A stretch of 11,062 nucleotides of DNA. Origin: Gorillibacterium sp. (GTDB lineage: Bacteria > Bacillota > Bacilli > Paenibacillales > NBRC-103111). Both the position numbers and the translations under genes were made by a program. The first letter of the stretch is position 1. The number at the start of each line of letters is the position of its first letter. Of this stretch, positions 1-7,022 are shown in pieces. The notes below the pieces were generated by a model, which made no database searches, was not told where the DNA came from, and saw only the letters and a list, made by a program, of their open reading frames with translations. The stretch is taken from contig JACMJI010000110.1 of the NCBI GenBank assembly GCA_014380705.1, positions 1 to 11,062 on the forward strand, written 5' to 3'.

Positions 1-1013
1 ATGCTATTTGCATTTAGAACAAGCAAGTTTTTCACAGCTTGAGCCTGCTCATCCATTGCATCTAAAGAAATAAATTCACCCAAGTAACGGACCAGAACTC
101 CTTTAAAGAGCGCCCCATCTCTATCGCCCTCGGAAGGGAGCATCCCTGTTGCTGGGCTGGTCATTTGCTCCTGCACATAGGAAACCGTCCGCCGTGCGTC
201 CGCCAAATATGCAGGATCATGAGTCGCCTTGAATAGCTCCACACCAGCACCGATGTATACGCCTTGCCCATACGTAAACTTCCAGTCGCTATCGACTACT
301 CCGTCTCCCTGCCGATTAATGCCATCCCAGACGAGACCTGTCACTGGATCGACGAGCGTCTCCTTCTGCCATCGATAAATTCGGCGTGCCCATTCCAGAT
401 CTTCCGCATTACCCAGCAATTTATAAAGCCGCGCAGCCAAAATAACAGCCGGAGCATTAGCTGGTGTGTTCTTATAATCAAGCTGTTCCTTCCGCCAAGC
501 TATACCGCCGCCGCTGCCATCATTCCAGCCCGTTTGTATATCCTTCCAAAGAAGCAAGGCCGTTTCTTTATATCTTTCTTCACCTGTAGCTTCAAATGCT
601 CGCAACCAGGCCAAGGCCATCCATTCCATATCATCGTAGTAATCGTTAGGGAAAACTCCCGCATTTCGATTTTGGATACCTTCATAAATGGCAGCTAGCT
701 TATTCTTGTATCGTTCATCATTTGTTCGCAGATAACCATCCGTCAACACATCCACTGCATGGGCCTGCCACCAATAATTGAATGGGTCTGTGCACAGTTG
801 AAGGATGCAAGGCTCGGCGTTATTAAACAGTCCGCGTTTATCATCCCAAAACGATTCCAACAACGCATTTTGTCCAAGCTCGGCCCGCGCCTGCCAATTA
901 TTGTTTTTTTGCTCAACTGCGGACTGATGGGCTTTGTTATACAGAAAGCCGGAGACGAAGATGATAAGGATCATTAAGGTAGCAAGAATATATACCCTCT
1001 GCTTCTTTTTCAA
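1..1013 (-). CDS. GH76 endo-alpha-1,6-mannanase, N-terminally anchored or secreted, partial (3' end cut by window edge)
   Basis: I translated this by hand as an open frame of 337 codons plus two bases, with no stop before the left edge. Residues 2-6 are basic and 7-25 form a hydrophobic segment, so the enzyme is a signal-anchored or secreted protein. There is no lipobox. The GH76 signature NDYYDDMEWMALAW lies at residues 123-136; the paired aspartates D127-D128 match the catalytic DD pair of family enzymes. Further family-like segments are WWQAHAVD (81-88), GWNDGSGGGIAW and FTYGQGVYIGAG. GH76 enzymes cleave internal alpha-1,6 bonds of the mannan backbone, as in yeast mannan. The start is TTG: AAGAAGG lies 7 nt upstream and no ATG precedes the hydrophobic segment. 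The gene follows the second permease by 26 nt, so it is probably the next gene of the same operon. By family length only the C-terminal end should be missing. The family call is firm; the exact substrate is inferred. Confidence 0.93.
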   Translation of the reverse strand, partial: MKKKQRVYILATLMILIIFVSGFLYNKAHQSAVEQKNNNWQARAELGQNALLESFWDDKRGLFNNAEPCILQLCTDPFNYWWQAHAVDVLTDGYLRTNDERYKNKLAAIYEGIQNRNAGVFPNDYYDDMEWMALAWLRAFEATGEERYKETALLLWKDIQTGWNDGSGGGIAWRKEQLDYKNTPANAPAVILAARLYKLLGNAEDLEWARRIYRWQKETLVDPVTGLVWDGINRQGDGVVDSDWKFTYGQGVYIGAGVELFKATHDPAYLADARRTVSYVQEQMTSPATGMLPSEGDRDGALFKGVLVRYLGEFISLDAMDEQAQAVKNLLVLNANS

Positions 1014-1039
1014 AGGAACACCTTCTTTGGACGTTTTCT

Positions 1040-1933
1040 TTAGCCTTTCACCCCGCTAAACGCGATTCCCTGTACAAAATATCGTTGAAGAAAAATAAAC
1101 AGGATTAGAATCGGCAGAATAGCGACCAACGCACCAGCCATCATCGGACCATAATCCGTTTGATAGTTGTAAGAAAAGGCTTGGAGTCCCATTTGGATGG
1201 TATGCTTCGCTGGATCATTGAGTACGATCATTGGCCAGAGGAAGGAATTCCAACCGGCTTGGAAGGTAAAAATACCGAGCGTAGCTAGTGCTGGTTTGGT
1301 CAAAGGAAGATAAATCCGCCAGAAGATTCTGAACTCTCCCGCTCCCTCGATTCTTGCCATTTCCATCATGTCGCTGGGCAGAGTCAAAAAGAACTGACGC
1401 ATGAAGAACACAGCAAAAGTCCCTGCTGCTCCCGGCAAGATAACGGCCCAGAAGGAATTGAGCAGACCGTGACCCCCAGCACCCAGAATATTGTTACCGC
1501 CAACCAGAGGAAGATGGGTCAATACATAATAACTGGGGATCATGGTCACCACACCCGGAATCATCATCGCCACCAACAGAATTCGAAACACCGGTTTATT
1601 TAACTTGAAATTCAGCTTGGCAAAAGCATAACCACCAAGAGAGCCAAAGAACAGTTTAGCTAGAACACCCATTACCGCTAGATAAAATGAATTCCGAAAG
1701 TACAAGAGAAAGGGAACCGTCTGAAACGCGCTCTTATAATGCTCAAATGTAAATCTACTGGGAAACCATTTTAAGGGGTTAGCAAAAATTTCATTGTCTG
1801 GTTTTAGTGAAGTAAGCACACTCCAGAAGAAGGGCAGAAACATGGCCACTGAAACAGTGATCGCAAGCACATAAAACAGCAAGCTCCTGATGGTCCGGCT
1901 AAGCGAAACATTTCGTTTGATTTGAGTATCCAT
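1040..1933 (-). CDS. Carbohydrate ABC transporter permease, MalG-like (CUT1 family)
   Basis: This 297-residue membrane protein has about six hydrophobic segments, the first at roughly 17-40. The LKPDNEIFANPLKWFP stretch after the first segment is typical of MalG-type CUT1 permeases. The cytoplasmic EAA loop that docks on the ATPase is at residues 191-215 (EMARIEGAGEFRIFWRIYLP, followed by LTKPA). It forms the transport channel together with the MalF-like partner encoded just upstream, 15 nt away, and takes sugars from the lipoprotein encoded at 4281-5582. A GGAGG ribosome binding site lies about 8 nt before the ATG. The neighbouring GH76 and GH125 enzymes suggest that alpha-1,6-mannooligosaccharides are the cargo; that is context, not something the permease sequence shows. 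No ATPase gene is present in the window. Confidence 0.95.
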   Translation of the reverse strand: MDTQIKRNVSLSRTIRSLLFYVLAITVSVAMFLPFFWSVLTSLKPDNEIFANPLKWFPSRFTFEHYKSAFQTVPFLLYFRNSFYLAVMGVLAKLFFGSLGGYAFAKLNFKLNKPVFRILLVAMMIPGVVTMIPSYYVLTHLPLVGGNNILGAGGHGLLNSFWAVILPGAAGTFAVFFMRQFFLTLPSDMMEMARIEGAGEFRIFWRIYLPLTKPALATLGIFTFQAGWNSFLWPMIVLNDPAKHTIQMGLQAFSYNYQTDYGPMMAGALVAILPILILFIFLQRYFVQGIAFSGVKG

Positions 1934-1948
1934 CCTAATCCTCCGCCT

Positions 1949-2839
1949 TTATATAATCGACTCTTCCGACTTGGAGATTCTCATATTAATTAGAGAGAAG
2001 ATGAGAATAGCCAGAGCCAGAATGAACGCCTGGGCCGATGCATAACCCATCTGTAGTTGATTAAACCCTTGCTGATAAATCAAATACACAGGAGTTTTGG
2101 TCGCATTCGCTGGCCCCCCTTGTGTCAAGACGAACGCTTGGTCAAACAGCTGGAGGGCACCAATAATGGACAAGGTACTAACAAGAAAGGTCGTTGGTCT
2201 GAGTTGCGGCCAAGTAATGTAACGAAAAGCATGGAACTGATTCGCCCCGTCCAGCTTAGCTGATTCATACAAATAATCCGGAACCCCCTGAAGCCCCGCC
2301 AAATAAATAATCATATTAGCGCCGATGGATTGCCAAAGGGTAACAAGGATAACCGACATCATCGCCGTCTTCGTCTCCGCCAGCCAAGCTGGCCCTGTTA
2401 TCCCAACATATCCGAGCAAGCCATTGATTAAGCCAAACTCAGGATGAAGCAGCCATATCCATACTGTTGATGCAGCAACTGCCGAGGTGAGCGTTGGCAG
2501 GTAATTCAACGTACGAAACAACTTCACTCCTCGATGAGCTTTGTTCAGCAGCATCGCTATTAATAGAGAGGTGATGATATTAAGCGGAACGAAAATGACA
2601 GCATAGAGAAAGACGTTCTTGAAGGTTCGCCATAATAGATCATCATGGATAAGCCGCTGGTAATTGTCAATTCCGATCCAATCCATCCGACTGACAACAT
2701 CATAATTGGTAAAGCTTAAATAAAAGGCCATAACTACTGGTATGACAGTAAAAACTAAAAACAAAAGGATCGCGGGCGAAATAAAAAGATAGGCGACCCG
2801 CGCTTGATGCTTATTAACGTTACTTACCGATTTAAACAT
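1949..2839 (-). CDS. Carbohydrate ABC transporter permease, MalF-like (CUT1 family)
   Basis: This 296-residue integral membrane protein has about six hydrophobic segments. The first, at about 16-40, reads AYLFISPAILLFLVFTVIPV, a pattern typical of UgpA/MalF-type permeases. The EAA loop is at residues 192-214 (ESAKLDGANQFHAFRYITWP). The motif FVLTQGGPANAT at about 236-247 is also usual for this subfamily. I place the start at the ATG at 2839, because an AGGAGG box lies about 8 nt upstream. The frame stays open to 2890, but that longer version would overlap the end of the GH125 gene and add an unconvincing cysteine-containing leader. With the shorter start the gap to the GH125 gene is 26 nt. 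It pairs with the MalG-like permease downstream. Confidence 0.95.
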   Translation of the reverse strand: MFKSVSNVNKHQARVAYLFISPAILLFLVFTVIPVVMAFYLSFTNYDVVSRMDWIGIDNYQRLIHDDLLWRTFKNVFLYAVIFVPLNIITSLLIAMLLNKAHRGVKLFRTLNYLPTLTSAVAASTVWIWLLHPEFGLINGLLGYVGITGPAWLAETKTAMMSVILVTLWQSIGANMIIYLAGLQGVPDYLYESAKLDGANQFHAFRYITWPQLRPTTFLVSTLSIIGALQLFDQAFVLTQGGPANATKTPVYLIYQQGFNQLQMGYASAQAFILALAILIFSLINMRISKSEESII

Positions 2840-2865
2840 CCGGCTTCCTCCTAGCTTAAGAGTGT

Positions 2866-4158
2866 TTATTTGGCAACACGAACCCCACAAACATCCATGA
2901 TTAATTCACAGAAAAGCATATTAGCCCAGGAAAACCACTCACGCGTGTAGATAGCGGGATCATCTGCATGGAAGCCTTCGTGCATCATGCCTGTTCCTGC
3001 ATTCGTTCGGGCAAGAAGCTCTAGCATTTGGTCCTTCTCTGTCGGATCCGTTGAGGTCAAGCCTTGCATGGCAAGGGCAATATGCCAAATATACTGATCC
3101 GGGGTATGTGGGCTGCCAATACCTTCAGCGCATCTTCCTTGATAGAAATACGGGTTATCACCACTAAGTACAAACCTACGGGTATTCCTATATACCGGAT
3201 CATCCGCTGCCGCATAACCCATATAGGGAATGGATAATAAACTTGGCACATTCGCATCATCCATCAGGTTGACATGTCCAATCCCATCCGCCTCATAGGC
3301 ATAGATCGTTCCGTGTTTCGGATGGACTACTATCCCGTAGCGTTCAATACCTGCGTTAATTTCATTGGAAAGAGCGATGGCCTCCTCCTGGAGGGGAACA
3401 TCATGTAGTACCTCTTCTGCAATCTCTGCCAAATAACGCAGAACAACCACGGCGAACATATTCGCAGGAATTAAATAGCCATACTGGCAAGCATCATCAC
3501 TTGGCCGAAAGCCCGACCAGGTCATCCCTGTCTGTGCGGTTTCACTGCCTTTTCCATCACGTGTAAGTGTGTCCGTAGCAACGCAGTCCATACGCATGAA
3601 GCGATAGCTTGAAGCCTGCTCGTGATTTTGCTCCGTTCGCCAGAGTGAAATAATCGTTCGAGCCGCCTGCTTGAAGGTGTCATTAAAATGCTCTGTGGTG
3701 CCTGTGTTCTTCCACAGGAGATAGCTTAGTTGGAGAGGATAGCATAAGGAATCAATCTCATATTTACGTTCCCATAACCATGGACTCATCTCTGTCAGGT
3801 CGTTTTGATGGCCTTGACCACCCGGTGTATCGTTAAATGCATTGGCATAGGGATCATGGATAATAAATTGCATTTGGCGTTCGATTAAGCCCCGGATCAG
3901 ATCTGCTACCCCTTCATCTTCCGATGAGAGGATGAGATATGGTCTAATCTGTGCAGCAGAATCACGCAGCCACATCGCTGGAATGTCTCCAGTAATAACA
4001 AATGTCGTGCCATCAGGAAGCTTACGAATTGTCGTTTGAAACGTATTCTTGATACATCTTTCAAAAAGGTCTGCCAGATGTGGTCGGTCGGTAAGCGTTT
4101 GTCGAACGTTCTCAATCAGCTTGAGCATAGAAGCTGGAATTTGGAGAGTTTCAGTCAT
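2866..4158 (-). CDS. GH125 exo-alpha-1,6-mannosidase (cytoplasmic, formerly DUF1237)
   Basis: The protein has 430 residues, the usual GH125 length, and no signal peptide, so it should act in the cytoplasm. Family signatures run along its whole length: FVITGDIPAMWLRDSAAQ (53-70), NDTPGGQGHQNDLTEMSPW (109-127), KYEIDSLCYP, TWSGFRPSDDACQYGYLIP (213-231) and YTREWFSWANMLF (404-416). From memory of the characterised GH125 structures, the general acid corresponds to D221 or D222 in the PSDD motif, and the base to E394 in MMHEGFH. GH125 enzymes are inverting exo-mannosidases specific for non-reducing alpha-1,6-mannose. This fits final trimming of oligosaccharides made by the GH76 enzyme and imported by the transporter. 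The ATG is preceded by AAAGGAG at about 8 nt. Its place between the binding-protein gene and the permease genes is unusual. Confidence 0.95.
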   Translation of the reverse strand: MTETLQIPASMLKLIENVRQTLTDRPHLADLFERCIKNTFQTTIRKLPDGTTFVITGDIPAMWLRDSAAQIRPYLILSSEDEGVADLIRGLIERQMQFIIHDPYANAFNDTPGGQGHQNDLTEMSPWLWERKYEIDSLCYPLQLSYLLWKNTGTTEHFNDTFKQAARTIISLWRTEQNHEQASSYRFMRMDCVATDTLTRDGKGSETAQTGMTWSGFRPSDDACQYGYLIPANMFAVVVLRYLAEIAEEVLHDVPLQEEAIALSNEINAGIERYGIVVHPKHGTIYAYEADGIGHVNLMDDANVPSLLSIPYMGYAAADDPVYRNTRRFVLSGDNPYFYQGRCAEGIGSPHTPDQYIWHIALAMQGLTSTDPTEKDQMLELLARTNAGTGMMHEGFHADDPAIYTREWFSWANMLFCELIMDVCGVRVAK

Positions 4159-4205
4159 GGTCGCTGCTCCTTTTCTCTATCCAATATGAATTGCAGGGAA
4201 AAAGA

Positions 4206-4234
4206 GAGGAGGGATAAGGAAATTATCCTTCCTC
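4206..4234 (-). terminator. Hairpin with T tract between binding-protein and GH125 genes (possible partial terminator)
   Basis: The arms at 4206-4217 and 4223-4234 can form a 12-bp stem around a 5-nt loop. On the minus-strand transcript one of the twelve pairs is an A-C mismatch. The transcript then continues with TCTTTTT, as in an intrinsic terminator. It lies inside what seems to be a single operon, so partial termination or mRNA end protection is more likely than full termination. The loop position and T tract are seen directly; the role is inferred. Confidence 0.6.
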
Positions 4235-4250
4235 ATTCTTTTGAAAGGAA

Positions 4251-4270
4251 AGGGGAGCTTAAGCCCCCCT
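4251..4270 (-). terminator. GC-rich hairpin just after the binding-protein stop codon
   Basis: This is a near-perfect palindrome centred on GCTTAAGC, with flanking GGGG/CCCC arms. On the minus-strand transcript it gives an 8-bp stem (one G-U pair) around a UUAA loop, starting about 10 nt after the stop codon. It is followed by UUCCUUUC, which is too mixed for a classical terminator. It could stabilise the 3' end of the upstream message or act together with the second hairpin at 4206-4234. Confidence 0.5.
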
Positions 4271-4280
4271 CACTTTCTTT

Positions 4281-5582
4281 CTATTTAACGTTTTCATTGT
4301 CTTTAAGGAGACGATCGCCTTGCTCTTGTGCTTTTTTCAATGTGGTATCTGCATCTTTAGTGCCTTGAAGGAACAATTGTAGGTTCGGAACCAACGCATC
4401 GCCCTCCATTACAGAGTAACCAGGGTGCTGCGGTCTAATTTTGGCAAATTCCAACGTTTCCAAGAATGGTGCCCAGGTTGGGTCATCCTTGAAGAATGGA
4501 TCGTCAAGTGCCGGTTTAAAGCCGGGAATGTTTAGACTGGTCTTGGACCACAGGAGAACGTTATCCTTGTTAGCCAGCCACCACTTCATAAATTCCCATG
4601 CTTCGTCCTTATGCTTGGAGCCCTCAGGGATAACAAGTCCAAACCCACCCATGACACTGCCCTTGTCGCCATTTGGTCCAGCTGGTGGAGGTACGATCCC
4701 AAATTCAAGGTCCTTGCCGTATTTCTTATAAGTGGTCAGCATCCAAGGTCCGGTATACTGCATAGCCAGCTTGCCGGTAACAAAAGCATCCTGACCTTCT
4801 CCAAGTCCTTGTTCAAAACCATTCTTATAAACCTTATCGACGTTCATCATCCGATTCCAAAATTCAAGTACGGACTTACCTTGCGCCGTATTGAAGTTTG
4901 TTTTTCCATCGTCCGTAAGCATTTGACTGCCAGCCTGTTGCAGATACATATTGAACAGTCCAGGGTCACCCATGGAGAAACCAGCTACTTCAAGCTTGTT
5001 TCCATTCCATTTGGTCAGCTTCTTAGCCGCAACAGCCAACTCTTCCCAAGTTGTTGGAGGCTGTACTCCCGCTTCTGCAAGTAATTTTTTATTGTAGAAG
5101 AGGGCACGCGCATCTACCGTCAGCGGCAGACCGTATAGGTTATCGCCTAAGCTTAGCTCTTTCAAGGCTTCATCATAGTAATCGGAACTATTGACGCCAT
5201 CACGTGTCATATATTCATTAATCGGGTGCAGGACATTCTTCGGTGCGTACAAGCTCGTACGCCATCTATCCCAGAACAGAATATCGGGTGATCCGCCTGA
5301 TGTTGCTGCAGTTAAAAATTTTGTGATCATGTCTTGTTGAAGTACATATTTAACGCGAATTTTATCCTGTGATTTGTTGAACGCGTCTGCCATGATTTCA
5401 AATTGTTTCTGGCCTTCCCCGCTCCAATCTCCCCAAAATGTAAGTTCTACCGGTTTACCATCTGTCTTCGTACCGCTGCCTTTATCCGTTGGTGCGGTTG
5501 AGCCGGAACCCGAACTGCTGCATCCCGCCAGCAAAGTAAAAATTAACACGAAAGCAAGAGCAGTCTTTAATCCTTTGTTCAT
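4281..5582 (-). CDS. Extracellular sugar-binding lipoprotein of an ABC transporter (SBP family 1)
   Basis: The protein has 433 residues. It opens with a lipoprotein signal peptide: basic start, hydrophobic core at about 5-18 and lipobox LLAGC with the lipidated cysteine at 21. A Ser/Gly/Thr-rich linker to about residue 43 follows, then the mature domain starting with PVELTFWGDW. ALFYNKKLLAEAG (160-172), followed by PTTWEELAVAAKKLT, is a standard signature of CUT1 binding proteins. It should capture oligosaccharides at the outer face of the membrane and deliver them to the two permeases. An AGGGGG box sits about 7 nt before the ATG. It is the first gene after the operon promoter, and hairpins directly follow it. 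This fits the common need for more binding protein than permease. Mannooligosaccharide binding is inferred from the GH76 and GH125 neighbours. Confidence 0.95.
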   Translation of the reverse strand: MNKGLKTALAFVLIFTLLAGCSSSGSGSTAPTDKGSGTKTDGKPVELTFWGDWSGEGQKQFEIMADAFNKSQDKIRVKYVLQQDMITKFLTAATSGGSPDILFWDRWRTSLYAPKNVLHPINEYMTRDGVNSSDYYDEALKELSLGDNLYGLPLTVDARALFYNKKLLAEAGVQPPTTWEELAVAAKKLTKWNGNKLEVAGFSMGDPGLFNMYLQQAGSQMLTDDGKTNFNTAQGKSVLEFWNRMMNVDKVYKNGFEQGLGEGQDAFVTGKLAMQYTGPWMLTTYKKYGKDLEFGIVPPPAGPNGDKGSVMGGFGLVIPEGSKHKDEAWEFMKWWLANKDNVLLWSKTSLNIPGFKPALDDPFFKDDPTWAPFLETLEFAKIRPQHPGYSVMEGDALVPNLQLFLQGTKDADTTLKKAQEQGDRLLKDNENVK

Positions 5583-5602
5583 ACGATTACCCCCTAGTGA
5601 TT

Positions 5603-5618
5603 TTTTAAGCGCTTACAT
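5603..5618. promoter_or_regulatory. cre-like operator (CcpA box) at the predicted transcription start of the binding-protein gene
   Basis: The minus-strand 16-mer ATGTAAGCGCTTAAAA matches the catabolite-responsive element consensus WTGNNARCGNWWWCAW at every position but one. It contains the perfect palindrome TAAGCGCTTA at 5606-5615. It lies just downstream of the -10 region, overlapping the expected start of transcription, where bound CcpA would block initiation. A LacI-family operator could look the same. The regulator encoded next door has a GntR-type DNA-binding domain, so CcpA is the better guess. Confidence 0.7.
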
Positions 5619-5623
5619 TTAGT

Positions 5624-5652
5624 ATATTATATTATACTTGTTATGAAGTCAA
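5624..5652 (-). promoter_or_regulatory. Sigma-A-like promoter of the mannan utilization operon
   Basis: The -35 element is TTGACT at 5647-5652. The -10 region is an AT repeat that offers TAATAT at 5624-5629 (17-bp spacer) or TATAAT at 5626-5631 (15-bp spacer). It sits in a very AT-rich stretch after the regulator's terminator and about 40 nt before the binding-protein start codon. The same stretch carries an AGTATA/TATACT inverted repeat over the -10 region. Confidence 0.7.
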
Positions 5653-5718
5653 TATTTAAATAAAAAATTAATTTAATATCATTATATCATCCAAGTATGA
5701 TTCGATATTTTATGAAAT

Positions 5719-5757
5719 AAAAAAAACTGTTGCAAAGGCATGCTCCCCGAACAACAG
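5719..5757 (-). terminator. Rho-independent terminator after the regulator gene
   Basis: On the minus strand, CTGTTG (5752-5757) pairs with CAACAG (5727-5732) across a loop of about 19 nt that contains a further short GCATGC palindrome. Eight consecutive T follow at 5719-5726. It ends about 20 nt after the regulator stop codon and separates the regulator transcript from the binding-protein operon. The stem is short but the T tract is strong. Confidence 0.75.
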
Positions 5758-5779
5758 CCCTATTATTCATTTCAAAAAA

Positions 5780-6955
5780 TTAAACTCTAGCCTTGTCGTT
5801 ACGCACTTTATTTCGTATGGTTGATGTACCCTCCACAAGCTCATAGGGAATAGTATTGTGAAAAAGAACTTCTTTATTCATCCAATGATCTTGCAGCAAT
5901 TCCACTGCTCTTATGCCCATCTGGTCTTCGTTCTGCCTTATGTGGGTAAAAGGCGGCTTGCCAAACGGGTCCACTGGTGAGTCAAAGCAGACGATGCCGC
6001 AGTCCTCGGGGATTCTTTTGCCGGATGAGATCAAAACCTGCCGGAGAATTAAAGCAAGATTATACTCGGCACATACGAATGCAGTAATATCCGGATTTAG
6101 TTGTACAAATTCCTCCACCTTCTCCAAATCGACTTTGATATTTCTTTCGTCAAAGGATTGTGGTAGAGAGCTGAACAAGTTTGTCATCAGAAACTGCTGT
6201 TTAAATACGCGTCCAGCCTCTGATAATGCATCCATAAACCCTAAGATCCGATCTTCAATCGTCGATGTGTCCTCAGCCGGAAGCGAGAGAAATCCAATCT
6301 GACCGTGGCCTTGATCGAGCAGGTACTTGGTAAGCTCATGTGCTGCTTTACGATTATCTGTATAGACAGAGCAGGCTGATATTCCTTTTAAATAGCGGTC
6401 AACGAAGATGACCGGGAATTTATCCAGAACAAGGCGCAGCAGCTCCAGGTTGTAATGCTCTCCATGTACTGGAAAGACGATGAGCCCATCAACACCTAGA
6501 TGAAGAAAGGAACGAATGGCCTCCTCTTCCGCCTCCCGATTATCAAACGTAAGCTTCATTAACATATGGCAATGATGATCGGAGCAAGCTTCCTCCACAC
6601 CGTGAATCAACCGTGAGCCGTAAGAGTCAGCGAAATCAGGCAAAATTAAACCTACCAGCTTCCGGCTATTGTTCTCACTGCCAATAACGACGGCTAAATC
6701 ATGCTGCTTGCTCGCTTTCATTTCCGCCATATCCGGTAGCTGTTCCACTACAAATGAGCCTTTGCCTTGAATACGTTCAATTAATCGGTTGGCTGCCAGC
6801 AATTCCATGGCCTTCTTCGAGGTGATTCGGCTGACCTTAAATTGATCGGCTAGCTCTTTCTCTGAAGGGATACGAGCCCCGCTGTTTAATTCGCCACTTT
6901 TGATCTTTTCGAATAAATAAGTATAAATTTGCTCATAAAGAGGAGCTTCCATCAT
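5780..6955 (-). CDS. GntR/LacI-type transcriptional regulator (AraR-like architecture), local sugar sensor
   Basis: This is a 391-residue two-domain regulator. The N-terminal GntR-type winged helix-turn-helix spans about 5-70: the PLYEQIYTYLFEKIKSGEL opening, then PSEKELADQFKVSRITSKKA and the wing GKGSFV. From about residue 99 a LacI-like periplasmic-binding fold follows (VGLILPDFADSYGSRLIHGV, then DGLIVFPVHG, VIFVDRYL, YTDNRKAAHELTKYLLDQGH, GIVCFDSP). AraR of Bacillus has this arrangement and is released from DNA by its sugar. By position it should control the downstream mannan operon, probably as a repressor relieved by mannose or a mannooligosaccharide; that is inference. The ATG at 6955 is chosen: GAGGG lies 8 nt upstream, and the alternative TTG at 6988 falls inside the gene's own -10 element. 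Confidence 0.9.
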   Translation of the reverse strand: MMEAPLYEQIYTYLFEKIKSGELNSGARIPSEKELADQFKVSRITSKKAMELLAANRLIERIQGKGSFVVEQLPDMAEMKASKQHDLAVVIGSENNSRKLVGLILPDFADSYGSRLIHGVEEACSDHHCHMLMKLTFDNREAEEEAIRSFLHLGVDGLIVFPVHGEHYNLELLRLVLDKFPVIFVDRYLKGISACSVYTDNRKAAHELTKYLLDQGHGQIGFLSLPAEDTSTIEDRILGFMDALSEAGRVFKQQFLMTNLFSSLPQSFDERNIKVDLEKVEEFVQLNPDITAFVCAEYNLALILRQVLISSGKRIPEDCGIVCFDSPVDPFGKPPFTHIRQNEDQMGIRAVELLQDHWMNKEVLFHNTIPYELVEGTSTIRNKVRNDKARV

Positions 6956-6977
6956 ATCATCATCCCTCAACCTATCA

Positions 6978-6987
6978 TGATATATCA
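6978..6987. promoter_or_regulatory. Palindrome TGATATATCA, candidate autoregulatory operator
   Basis: This perfect 10-bp palindrome covers the predicted start of transcription of the regulator gene. It overlaps the first of two copies of an 11-bp direct repeat, atatatcaact on the plus strand, at 6980-6990 and 7008-7018. The second copy covers the -35 element. A repressor bound here would block its own promoter. The sequence is AT-rich, so chance cannot be excluded. Confidence 0.4.
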
Positions 6988-7016
6988 ACTATACAAAAAT
7001 TATAAATATATATCAA
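6988..7016 (-). promoter_or_regulatory. Sigma-A-like promoter of the regulator gene
   Basis: The -35 element TTGATA at 7011-7016 and the -10 element TATAGT at 6988-6993 are separated by exactly 17 bp. It starts right after the stop codon of the YjjB-like gene, where I see no terminator hairpin, so some read-through from the exporter genes is possible. The expected transcription start near 6981 leaves a leader of about 25 nt before the ATG at 6955. Confidence 0.65.
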
Positions 7017-7022
7017 CTTAAA

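Noticed and set aside
264..977. Plus-strand open frames in the GH76 region
   Set aside because: They lie opposite the well-supported GH76 frame, have no recognisable motif and are its mirror frames.
2840..2890. Longer N-terminus for the MalF-like permease
   Set aside because: It would overlap the GH125 gene and ignore the strong AGGAGG box before the ATG at 2839.
6956..6988. TTG start for the regulator
   Set aside because: The codon falls in the gene's own -10 element, and GAGGG points to the ATG at 6955.
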